Shown here piece by piece: positions 1 to 5,264 of a stretch of 6,713 nt of DNA (within the stretch, counting starts at the first letter, position 1; the number at the start of each line of letters is the position of its first letter). The stretch is taken from contig SYBY01000133.1 in the NCBI GenBank assembly GCA_005788585.1, positions 1 through 6,713 of the forward strand. The letters are read 5' to 3'. Made by a program: the position numbers and the translations under genes. This stretch comes from Actinomycetota bacterium (GTDB taxonomy: Bacteria > Actinomycetota > Thermoleophilia > Solirubrobacterales > Solirubrobacteraceae). The notes beneath the pieces were generated by a model, which saw only the letters and a program-made list of their open reading frames with translations, had not been told where the DNA came from and searched no databases.

Positions 1-737
1 AGATCGAGCGCCTCCTCGGCGGTCGCCAGCGGGTGGCGCGCATCCTTGTCGGCCCACAGCAGCAGCGTGGGTGCCTCGATGCGCGGATAGGCCTCGAGGA
101 GCTCGAGCTGCGGCCCGCGTGGCCAGCGGCGCACCGCGCGCGCCCACGCCCGGGCGAGGTTTGCGTTGCCGCCGACGTCGGCCATCGCGTGGCGGACGAG
201 ATCCCGGGCGGCGGGGTTGCCGCGCGCGGTGAGGTCCATCCCGCGGTCGGGGCGGACACCGAGCCGGGCGGCGTGCGTGAGTGCGCGGTCCAGCCCCGGC
301 GCCGAGGCGCCGCGCGACAGCAGACGCACGAGCCGCTCCGTGGCGCCGGCGTCGCTGTCGCGGTGCATCCGGTTGGGCATGAGGACGAGCCGGCCGGGGC
401 GCAGCTGCCCGGTCGTCACCGCCCGCAGGAGGACCTCGGCGCCGGCCCCGTGCCCGGCGACGAGCGGCCGCGGCCCGCCGACGTCCCGGCAGAACGCGGC
501 CATGACCTCGGCGTACCAGTCGAGCGTGTACGGGTGGCGCGGCCGATCCTCGGAGTCGCCGTGCAGCGGCAGGTCGGGCAGGACGAGCCGGAACCGGTCC
601 TGCAGCTCGTCGACGATGGGTTCGTACTCGCGGTACGACAGACCGGCACTGTGCAGCAGGACGAGCGCGGGACCCACCCCCGTCTCGCGGAACGCCACGC
701 GGGCACCGTCGCGGTGGTGGAACAGGCGCAGCCTCAT
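1..737 (-). CDS. alpha/beta-hydrolase-fold protein, C-terminus beyond the left edge
   Basis: Reading leftward from ATG at 737-735 gives 245 codons that remain open at the window edge. The protein has an alpha/beta-hydrolase layout: a strand plus oxyanion-type turn LVLLHSAG (residues 25-32), LVLPDLPLHGDS (51-62), the nucleophile-elbow strand PLVAGHGAGAE (91-101), and late in the read LLLWADKDARHP, which matches the usual strand carrying the acidic triad residue. The catalytic His would lie in the missing part. At the elbow the normal G-x-Ser-x-G reads G-H-Gly97-A-G (codon at 449-447), so the usual serine nucleophile is absent. It may be a non-hydrolytic member or use different chemistry. The start overlaps the stop of the upstream lipoprotein gene by ATGA, so translation is probably coupled; a weak GGGAG lies about 10 nt upstream. 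Substrate cannot be assigned. Fold confidence is high, enzymatic activity is uncertain. Confidence 0.85.
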   Translation of the reverse strand, partial: MRLRLFHHRDGARVAFRETGVGPALVLLHSAGLSYREYEPIVDELQDRFRLVLPDLPLHGDSEDRPRHPYTLDWYAEVMAAFCRDVGGPRPLVAGHGAGAEVLLRAVTTGQLRPGRLVLMPNRMHRDSDAGATERLVRLLSRGASAPGLDRALTHAARLGVRPDRGMDLTARGNPAARDLVRHAMADVGGNANLARAWARAVRRWPRGPQLELLEAYPRIEAPTLLLWADKDARHPLATAEEALD

Positions 738-1186
738 CCGCTGGCGCTCCCGGCGGCGATGCCGCGCCGCAGGTCGGTCTCGACCCCGCCAGGGGCCTCG
801 GTGACCGCCGCCGCGCTGCGTTCCAGCCGGTACGCCAGCTCGGTGTGGATGCCGGACGTGTCGCGGGCCGCGCGCTCGGCGGCGCCGACGAGGTAGCCGA
901 GCTGGACGGCGGCCCGGCGGTCGCCCTCCGCGGCGCGAAGCTCGAGCTGCTCGCCGAGCGTGGTGAGCGTCGCGCCGATCGCGACGAGCTCGGCGTCGGA
1001 GCTCGACTCCCGGATGCACTGCACCAGCGTCGTGCCCTCGAGCCGCACGACGCCGGGCGCGGCCTGCAGCGCGCGCTCGTACGTGTCGCCGTCGGCACGG
1101 CAGGCCACGGGCAGGGGGTCTTCGGACCCACCGCAGCCGGCGAGCAGGACGGCGAGCAGCGCGCCTCGGTACAGCATGCGCCTCAT
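734..1186 (-). CDS. small predicted lipoprotein, unknown function
   Basis: A 150-residue protein starting MRRMLYRG, then a hydrophobic stretch and the lipobox LAGC with the lipidated cysteine at Cys18. It should be exported by Sec, lipid-anchored and face outward. The mature part begins CGGSEDPLPVAC, has two further cysteines (29 and 57) that could form a disulfide, and is otherwise Ala/Glu/Leu-rich and probably helical, especially from about residue 62 to the end. I recognise no catalytic motif and cannot name a family. A second possible start is ATG at 1177-1175 (Met4), which would match a leaderless promoter hexamer TACGAT seven nt upstream; I prefer 1186 because it leaves two arginines in the signal peptide n-region. 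It is first in a two-gene operon with the downstream hydrolase (ATGA overlap) and divergent from the MATE gene. Confidence 0.8.
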   Translation of the reverse strand: MRRMLYRGALLAVLLAGCGGSEDPLPVACRADGDTYERALQAAPGVVRLEGTTLVQCIRESSSDAELVAIGATLTTLGEQLELRAAEGDRRAAVQLGYLVGAAERAARDTSGIHTELAYRLERSAAAVTEAPGGVETDLRRGIAAGSASG

Positions 1187-1194
1187 CGTAGAGT
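1185..1194. promoter_or_regulatory. candidate bidirectional promoter with overlapping -10 boxes
   Basis: On the plus strand TAGAGT at 1189-1194 lies seven nt before GTG 1202 of the MATE gene. On the minus strand TACGAT (1190 to 1185) lies seven nt before ATG 1177 of the lipoprotein gene. The two hexamers share the T and A at 1189-1190. There is no Shine-Dalgarno before either start, so both transcripts may be leaderless. I see no good -35 match on either side. If translation of the lipoprotein begins at 1186 instead, the minus-strand box overlaps that start codon and a different promoter is needed. This is inference from spacing and motif only. Confidence 0.4.
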
Positions 1195-1201
1195 CGCGCC
1201 G

Positions 1202-2524
1202 GTGCCCGGCCCGTCGCTCGACCGCCAGATCCTGCGCCTCGCGGTGCCCGCGCTCGGTGCGCTGGCCGCCGAGCCGCTGTACCTGCTCGTCGACACCGCG
1301 ATCGTGGGCCACCTCGGCACGCCGCAGCTCGCGGCGCTGGCCCTTGCGGCCACGGTCCTCACCTCCCTCGTGTCCCTGTGCATCTTCCTGACGTACGGAA
1401 CGACGGCCCATGTGGCGCGCCTGCACGGCTCAGGTGACGAGGAGGCGGCGGGTGGCCTGGCCGCGCAGGCGCTGTGGCTGGCGCTGGCGCTGAGCGCGGC
1501 CCTCGTGGTCGCGTGCTTGGTCCTGGCCGATCCGCTGATCGCGCTGCTGGGTGGCTCGGGCGAGGTCGCGGAGTTGGCCGCCCGCTACCTGCGGATCAGC
1601 GCGCTCGGGCTGCCGTTCGCGCTCATCGCGCTCGCGGGACAGGGGTTCCTGCGGGGCATCGGGGACCTCCGCACGCCGCTCATCGTCGTCGTGATCTCGC
1701 AGGTGGCGAACATCGTGCTCGAGGTGTGGTTCGTCTATGGCCTGGACTGGGGGCTGGACGGTTCGGCGGCCGGCACCGTGATCGCCCAGGCGGGGATGGG
1801 CGCCGCGTTCGCGTGGCTGCTGCTGCGCGCACCGGCCGACGACCGCCGCCCCGACCGGGCCCGGATTCGCCCGCTGCTGCGCATCAGCGGCGAGCTGTTC
1901 GTCCGGTCCGCCGCGCTGCTGGCTGCGTTCGCGACGGCGAGCGCCGTCCTGGCCCGGGTGGGCGAGGCGAGCCTCGCCGCCCACCTCATCGCGTTCCAGC
2001 TCTTCGTGTTCGCGGCGCTGGTGCTCGACGCGGTCGCGATCGCCGCGCAGGTGCTCGTGGGGCGTGCCCTGGGAGCCGAGGATGCCGACGGCGCCCGCGC
2101 GGCCGGCTGGCGGGTGATCCTGTGGGCGTTCATCGCCGGGTGCGTGTTCGGCGCGCTGCTGCTCGCGCTGCGCGACGTCATCCCGCGCGCGTTCACGCCC
2201 GATGACGCGGTGCTCGCCCAGGCTGCCGAGGTCTGGTGGCTGTTCGCGCTGATGCAGCCGATCGCGGCGGTGGTGTTCGCGCTCGACGGGATCCTCATCG
2301 GGGCGGGCGACACCCGGTTCCTCGCGGGGTCGATGGTCGTGGCCGGCCCGCTGGTCTACATGCCGGTCGCGCTCGCGTCGCTGGCGTTCGACTGGGGGAT
2401 CGTGGGGGTGTGGTGCGGGTTGGTCGGACTGATGCTCGCGCGCCTGGTGCTGCTCGGCGGCCGCTGGCTGGGCGGCCGGTGGGCCGTCACCGGCGCGGTG
2501 CGCGCGGCGTCACCGCAGCCCTGA
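1202..2524 (+). CDS. MATE-family multidrug/metabolite exporter, DinF-like
   Basis: A 440-residue integral membrane protein, the usual length for a MATE transporter, with about twelve hydrophobic segments in two similar halves. It begins MPGPSLDRQILRLAVPALG, followed by EPLYLLVDTAIVGHLGTPQ, a motif of the DinF branch. Further family signatures are GQGFLRGIGDLRTP (about 167-180) and ALDGILIGAGDTRFL in the second half. MATE proteins export cationic or amphipathic compounds across the inner membrane by Na+ or H+ antiport; the substrate cannot be read here. I chose GTG 1202 because homology to the family N-terminus (DRxILRLAxPA) begins directly after it and because TAGAGT sits seven nt upstream. 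The frame is open further upstream, but that part lies over the lipoprotein gene. The TGA stop (2522-2524) shares two bases with the first unit of the repeat element. The gene is divergent from the lipoprotein and convergent with the HD-GYP gene. Confidence 0.92.
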   Translation: MPGPSLDRQILRLAVPALGALAAEPLYLLVDTAIVGHLGTPQLAALALAATVLTSLVSLCIFLTYGTTAHVARLHGSGDEEAAGGLAAQALWLALALSAALVVACLVLADPLIALLGGSGEVAELAARYLRISALGLPFALIALAGQGFLRGIGDLRTPLIVVVISQVANIVLEVWFVYGLDWGLDGSAAGTVIAQAGMGAAFAWLLLRAPADDRRPDRARIRPLLRISGELFVRSAALLAAFATASAVLARVGEASLAAHLIAFQLFVFAALVLDAVAIAAQVLVGRALGAEDADGARAAGWRVILWAFIAGCVFGALLLALRDVIPRAFTPDDAVLAQAAEVWWLFALMQPIAAVVFALDGILIGAGDTRFLAGSMVVAGPLVYMPVALASLAFDWGIVGVWCGLVGLMLARLVLLGGRWLGGRWAVTGAVRAASPQP

Positions 2525-2552
2525 ACGTCGGAATGTGGCGGTTGGGCCCGCC

Positions 2553-2596
2553 GAACGTCGGAATGTGGTGGCCAGCGCCACCAGGTTTCGACGTTC
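2553..2596. other. hairpin of repeat arm A
   Basis: This 44-nt stretch folds on itself: an inner perfect 7-bp stem (2566-2572 with 2577-2583) around the 4-nt loop CAGC, two weak positions (G-G mismatch and T-G wobble), then an 11-bp outer stem (2553-2563 with 2586-2596) with one wobble. It is formed by a forward and an inverted copy of the 16-bp unit. Confidence 0.7.
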
Positions 2597-2604
2597 GTCG
2601 TGTC

Positions 2605-2630
2605 GCGGCCCGCTCGGCGCCGCGGGCCGC
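2605..2630. other. central GC hairpin between the two repeat arms
   Basis: A perfect 9-bp inverted repeat, GCGGCCCGC at 2605-2613 and GCGGGCCGC at 2622-2630, with an 8-nt loop. It lies in the spacer at the centre of the larger inverted repeat. A short palindrome GGGCGCCC follows at 2647-2654. No T-run follows on either strand. Confidence 0.55.
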
Positions 2631-2662
2631 CCACCGGGGCGCGCGCGGGCGCCCGTGGAGCC

Positions 2663-2706
2663 CAACGTCGAAATGTGGTGGCGCCAGCCACCACATCCCG
2701 ACGCTC
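2663..2706. other. hairpin of repeat arm B
   Basis: The counterpart of the arm A hairpin has the same 44-nt length. It has a perfect 10-bp stem, ATGTGGTGGC at 2673-2682 with GCCACCACAT at 2687-2696, around the 4-nt loop GCCA. After a 2-nt mismatch the pairing resumes for 5 bp (CGTCG with CGACG). The loop bases differ between the two arms while the stem length and layout are kept. Confidence 0.7.
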
Positions 2707-2763
2707 ACCGCGCAGAACCGCCACATTTCGACGTTCGGCGCGCCGAGGGCGCCGGGGGCCCGC

Positions 2764-4101
2764 CTACCCCTGCCCCACCGCGTCCGCGATCTTCCGCTGG
2801 ATCGCCAGCTCGCGGTCGAAGTCCGCCGCGTCCGCATGCCGGTAGTCCGTCCCTCGCCCGGCCAGCAGCTCCGCGAGCGCCTCGACGAACCGCGCGTCGA
2901 GCTGCGTCCCCGCCACCCGTCGGAGCTCGGTGAGCGCTTCGAACGATGTCTTCTGTTCGCGGTACGTGTCGGCCGCGGTCAACGGGTCGTACGCCTCGGC
3001 GACCGCGACGATCCGCGCGATCTCCGGAATCGCGTCACCCTTCAGGCCGTCGGGATACCCGCGCCCGTCGACCCGCTCATGATGCGCGCGGACGATCTCG
3101 GCGACCGGTCCGTAGACCTCCAGGTCGGGGAGCAGGTCCGCGCCGATCTCGGGGTGGCGCTGGACGGCCTGCCAGTCGTCGTCGGTCAGCTCGTGACCGG
3201 GTTCGAGCACGCGGTCGGCGAACGCGAACCGGCCGATGTCGTGCAGCAGGCCGGCGGTGTGCGCCAGCTCCTGGTCGCGCTCGTTCATTCCCACGTGCTT
3301 GGCGATGTCGCGGGAGAACGCGGCGACCGCGGCGCTGTGGCGCGCGGCATGCGGATCGCGCTGGTCGAGCGTGCGGACAAGGCCGGAGAGCAGGCCCCAT
3401 GACAGCGAGGCGTACTGGCGGGTGCGGTTCCGGGACGTCGTCACGAGGTGCGCGCCATACGAGAACGCGAAGATCAGCAGCAGTAGGAATGCGGTCGCGC
3501 CGATCCCGAACTGCTCGTAGGCCGCCGCCAGCGCCACGGTGAACCCGACCGTGAGTGCGAACGTCGGGGCGAGCGCGACGGGTGGCCGCAAGTCCTCGCG
3601 TGGCGCGCGCCCGTCGAGGATCGCCATGAGGGCCGTGACCATGAACCAGTTCACGAACAGCGCGACGGCGAACGCACCGGCGAGCGCAGCGAGCGCGATG
3701 GCCTCCTGCTCGGGCCAGTCGCCGGGGGGCACGACTGGGAGCAGGAGCACCGCGGCGATTGAGCACGGCAGGGCATGACCGGAGATGTTCACCAGGAGCG
3801 CGGTGACGCGGTAGCGGTCGACCACCCAGGCCGCGAGCTCGCTGACCACGAGGATGGCGATGGCGGGGCCGGCCCCGAGGAACGCCACGGCGAGCATGAG
3901 TGTGGCGACCGACCCGGTGACCTCGACACTGTGCTCCCACCGGGTGACGGCGAGGATGCTGGCGAAGCAGCACACGGTCAGCAGGACCGTGAGCGGGTCA
4001 TCGATCGGTGCACTCGGCAGGACCATCGCCATGGCGATCGCCAGGCTCAGTCCGCCGAGCGCGAGCAGACTGCTGGTGCGTGGAGCACCGGTTCGTTTCA
4101 C
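2764..4101 (-). CDS. membrane-anchored HD-GYP domain protein, probable c-di-GMP phosphodiesterase
   Basis: A 445-residue protein. Residues about 12-220 hold some seven hydrophobic segments (near 12-28, 37-54, 64-89, 103-124, 133-161, 174-196, 200-220), an integral membrane sensor region I cannot name. Residues about 230-420 are an HD-GYP domain: HAARHSAAVA (251-260), GLLHDIGRF with the HD pair at 287-288, the HPEIGADLL element (His316), AHHE (340-342), and DGRGYPDG (345-352) with an intact GYP triad at 348-350. YDPLTA (371-376) supplies the conserved Asp. HD-GYP enzymes bind Fe or Mn and hydrolyse cyclic-di-GMP; the metal ligands appear present, so activity is likely. No GGDEF domain is fused. 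The start is GTG 4101, preceded seven nt by TACCTT with no Shine-Dalgarno; TTG at 4110 would add three residues. It is convergent with the MATE gene and divergent from the MerR gene. Confidence 0.9.
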   Translation of the reverse strand: MKRTGAPRTSSLLALGGLSLAIAMAMVLPSAPIDDPLTVLLTVCCFASILAVTRWEHSVEVTGSVATLMLAVAFLGAGPAIAILVVSELAAWVVDRYRVTALLVNISGHALPCSIAAVLLLPVVPPGDWPEQEAIALAALAGAFAVALFVNWFMVTALMAILDGRAPREDLRPPVALAPTFALTVGFTVALAAAYEQFGIGATAFLLLLIFAFSYGAHLVTTSRNRTRQYASLSWGLLSGLVRTLDQRDPHAARHSAAVAAFSRDIAKHVGMNERDQELAHTAGLLHDIGRFAFADRVLEPGHELTDDDWQAVQRHPEIGADLLPDLEVYGPVAEIVRAHHERVDGRGYPDGLKGDAIPEIARIVAVAEAYDPLTAADTYREQKTSFEALTELRRVAGTQLDARFVEALAELLAGRGTDYRHADAADFDRELAIQRKIADAVGQG

Positions 4102-4108
4102 GCCGCAC

Positions 4109-4114
4109 AAGGTA
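4109..4114 (-). promoter_or_regulatory. candidate -10 box for a leaderless HD-GYP transcript
   Basis: TACCTT (read from 4114 to 4109) is separated by exactly seven nt from GTG 4101, so transcription would start at or next to the start codon. No convincing -35 hexamer is present 16-18 bp upstream. The same spacing recurs at other gene starts in this window, which is the main support. Confidence 0.35.
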
Positions 4115-4161
4115 CATCGCCGGGGGCCGACTGCGGCGGAGCATGCATGGGGTGCGGTGTT

Positions 4162-4185
4162 CTAACGGCCACGGAAACCCGACAT
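4162..4185 (-). CDS. possible seven-codon leader peptide ORF (MSGFRGR)
   Basis: ATG at 4185-4183 is followed by six sense codons and TAG at 4164-4162. Just upstream, AGGAGGTG (4197-4190) is an 8/8 complement to the standard 16S anti-Shine-Dalgarno CACCTCCT, with four nt to the ATG (six from AGGAGG). It is the strongest ribosome-binding site in the window and lies about 60 nt before the HD-GYP start on the same strand. The peptide resembles no known leader that I can name. It may be a regulatory upstream ORF, or chance. Confidence 0.3.
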   Translation of the reverse strand: MSGFRGR

Positions 4186-4188
4186 GTG

Positions 4189-4251
4189 GCACCTCCTCGC
4201 CGTTCGGGAGCGGACTCCCTTGGGCGGTCGGCTGGCTCAGCCTCCAGGTGC
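4189..4251 (-). ncRNA. candidate structured 5' leader RNA upstream of the HD-GYP gene
   Basis: Bases 4189-4194 can pair with 4246-4251 (closing stem P1, 6 bp). Inside are P2 (4198-4201 with 4223-4226), capped by a 5-bp stem (4206-4210 with 4215-4219) whose minus-strand loop is TCCG, of the UNCG tetraloop type, and P3 (4230-4234 with 4238-4242), a 5-bp stem with a triloop. Together they make a three-way junction. On the minus strand the 3' side of P1 contains part of the Shine-Dalgarno AGGAGGTG (4197-4190) of a short ORF, so folding could mask it. It matches no riboswitch consensus I know. Pairing in GC-rich DNA is easy by chance, so confidence is low. Confidence 0.3.
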
Positions 4252-4327
4252 ACCGATATGCAGGCTTTTCGACGAATAGCGGACGCTGGTGGTAGACAGA
4301 TGGACCGCAGTCCGGGCGGGTGCCAGG

Positions 4328-4366
4328 GCGCACAACTTGCGCACGACCCCCGAAACGCGCCACACT
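4328..4366 (+). promoter_or_regulatory. candidate promoter/operator of the MerR-type gene
   Basis: A 15-bp dyad, GCGCA (4328-4332), CAACT, TGCGC (4338-4342), overlaps TTGCGC (4337-4342), a partial -35. CACACT (4361-4366), a weak -10 candidate, follows after 18 bp and lies seven nt before ATG 4374. MerR-family regulators often bind dyads near or between the promoter boxes and autoregulate, so this could be a self-binding site. The match to consensus is poor. Confidence 0.25.
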
Positions 4367-4373
4367 GCCCGGG

Positions 4374-5264
4374 ATGCGCACGCTGAAGACCAGGGAAGCG
4401 GCGGCGATGCTGAGCGTCAGTCCGAACACGCTGCGCGCATGGGAACGGCGCTTCAATTACCCGCGTCCCCAGCGCACCGCCGGCCAGCACCGGGCGTACA
4501 TCCACGCCGAGGTCGTCGCGCTGCGCGATGCGCTCCAGGCGGGGCTGTCGATCTCGTCCGCTGTCTCCCGCGCCCGTGAGGCGCTGAGCGGCGACACGAG
4601 CGTGCTCGTCGGCTCGCTGACCGCCTACGAGGTCGATCGCGCCGACGCCGCGATGGAGTCGACCCTGGCGCTGCGTCCCGTCGAGCGGTCGGTCGAAGAG
4701 GTCCTGCTCCCGTCGATGGACGAGATCGCCGCGCGGCACGGCACCGACAGCGCCGCGTGGGCGCTCGCGGCGCGCTGGGCCGAGGGGTGGCTGCGCCGTG
4801 CGCACCGGCTCGCGCCGCCGCCGACCCGGCCGCTGACCGTGCTGATCGGGGACGCCACCGACGACGCGCTCGACCCCGAGGCGCTCGCCGTCCGCGCGTT
4901 CGAGCTCTTCTGCGCGCGCTCGGGTGCACGCATCATCACGCTGCCCGTCCGCCGCCTGGCCGACGTCGGCGAGGTCGTCACCGCGTTCGGCCCGCAGGCC
5001 GTCGTTCTCGCGGGTGACGGCGTGCCGGACAACGAGGTCGCCCGCTGGGCCTACCAGGTGCGCCTGGCCACGGGCCCGATCCCGGTGGTGCTCTTCCGCC
5101 GCGGCGCGCAGGGCGAGACCATCCGCTCCGCCGCCGCGCTGCCCGAGGGTCCCTACGACGCGCACCGCCAGGCGCTGGCCGCTGCGGAGCCGGCGGTCAC
5201 GGTCAACGGCAACCGCGACGCGACGCGCCGCTTCACCCGCGAGACCGCGAGGTCGCTGGCATGA
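4374..5264 (+). CDS. MerR-family transcriptional regulator with degenerate cobalamin-binding-like C-terminus
   Basis: A 296-residue protein. Residues 1-70 are a MerR-type winged helix: LKTREAAAMLSVSPNTLRAWERRF (4-27), then PRPQRTAGQHRAY (30-42), the wing motif of the CarA/CarH/LitR-like subgroup. Residues about 75-147 are helical, where B12-dependent relatives have their four-helix cap. Residues about 152-245 look like a Rossmann-type cobalamin-binding domain: TVLIGD strand, helix, GARIITLP, FGPQAVVLAGD, IPVVLF. The D-x-H-x-x-G loop that ligates cobalamin is absent; by eye the His position is occupied by Glu169, and no W-x9-E-H signature appears in the helical part. It probably binds DNA but another ligand or partner. 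ATG 4374 is chosen because the HTH homology starts there; an in-frame start at 4320 would add residues unlike the family. Its stop overlaps the next start by ATGA, so it heads a likely three-gene operon. Confidence 0.85.
   Translation: MRTLKTREAAAMLSVSPNTLRAWERRFNYPRPQRTAGQHRAYIHAEVVALRDALQAGLSISSAVSRAREALSGDTSVLVGSLTAYEVDRADAAMESTLALRPVERSVEEVLLPSMDEIAARHGTDSAAWALAARWAEGWLRRAHRLAPPPTRPLTVLIGDATDDALDPEALAVRAFELFCARSGARIITLPVRRLADVGEVVTAFGPQAVVLAGDGVPDNEVARWAYQVRLATGPIPVVLFRRGAQGETIRSAAALPEGPYDAHRQALAAAEPAVTVNGNRDATRRFTRETARSLA

Larger units (their letters stand above)
2523..2736. repeat. 214-bp compound palindromic repeat element, six 16-bp units in two inverted 74-bp arms
   Basis: The unit GAACGTCGRAATGTGG occurs six times: forward at 2523-2538, 2553-2568 and 2663-2678; reversed at 2581-2596, 2691-2706 and 2721-2736. 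The variants differ by only a few bases. In each arm the order, read inward from the outer end, is unit, 14-nt spacer, unit, 12-nt spacer, inverted unit. Arm A is 2523-2596 and arm B is 2663-2736. Aligned by hand, A and the reverse complement of B agree at 61 of 74 positions. A 66-bp GC-rich centre separates them. The element almost exactly fills the gap between the convergent MATE and HD-GYP genes. It resembles the organisation of REP/BIME-type extragenic palindromes, but I do not recognise the family. It could act as a two-way transcription barrier, although no T-tract follows the hairpins. Confidence 0.85.
4102..4373. other. 272-bp divergent intergenic region
   Basis: This gap separates the starts of the HD-GYP (minus) and MerR (plus) genes. 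It holds the HD-GYP -10 candidate, a seven-codon minus-strand ORF with a perfect Shine-Dalgarno (4162-4197), a stretch able to form a three-way-junction fold (4189-4251), a less GC-rich patch at about 4255-4280 that might hold a promoter, and a small dyad at 4328-4342. No protein of convincing length fits it: longer open frames here are overlaps without family motifs. Confidence 0.6.

Noticed and set aside
33..896. Long plus-strand open frame over the hydrolase gene, and others such as 2236-3402 plus and 4098-5165 minus
   Set aside because: They are Arg/Pro/Gly/Ala-rich products of GC-rich DNA with no family motifs, and lie over genes with clear family signatures in another frame.
845..1201. 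N-terminal extension of the MATE protein to an upstream start
   Set aside because: It would cover the lipoprotein gene, has no transporter homology, and the family N-terminus aligns just after GTG 1202.
2523..2736. CRISPR array
   Set aside because: The repeats are 16 bp, occur in both orientations and have 12-14 nt or 66 nt spacers. CRISPR repeats are longer, all in one orientation, with spacers of about 30-40 nt, and no cas gene is nearby.
2737..2744. GGCGCGCC palindrome beside the repeat element
   Set aside because: An 8-bp GC palindrome is expected by chance in such DNA and it lies outside the repeat arms.
2523..2763. Classical intrinsic terminators for the MATE and HD-GYP genes
   Set aside because: Strong hairpins exist but none is followed by a T-rich tract on either strand, so I describe them as repeat hairpins, with a termination role only as a possibility.
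4108..4110. TTG start for the HD-GYP gene
   Set aside because: It has no Shine-Dalgarno and no -10-like hexamer at leaderless spacing, while GTG 4101 has TACCTT seven nt upstream. It remains possible and would add three residues.
4102..4373. Cyclic-di-GMP or cobalamin riboswitch
   Set aside because: Tempting given the neighbouring HD-GYP and B12-domain-like genes, but I found neither the GEMM conserved core nor a recognisable B12 box on either strand.
4320..4373. Extended start for the MerR-type regulator at 4320
   Set aside because: The extra 18 residues do not resemble MerR N-termini, which begin a few residues before the first helix, as from ATG 4374.
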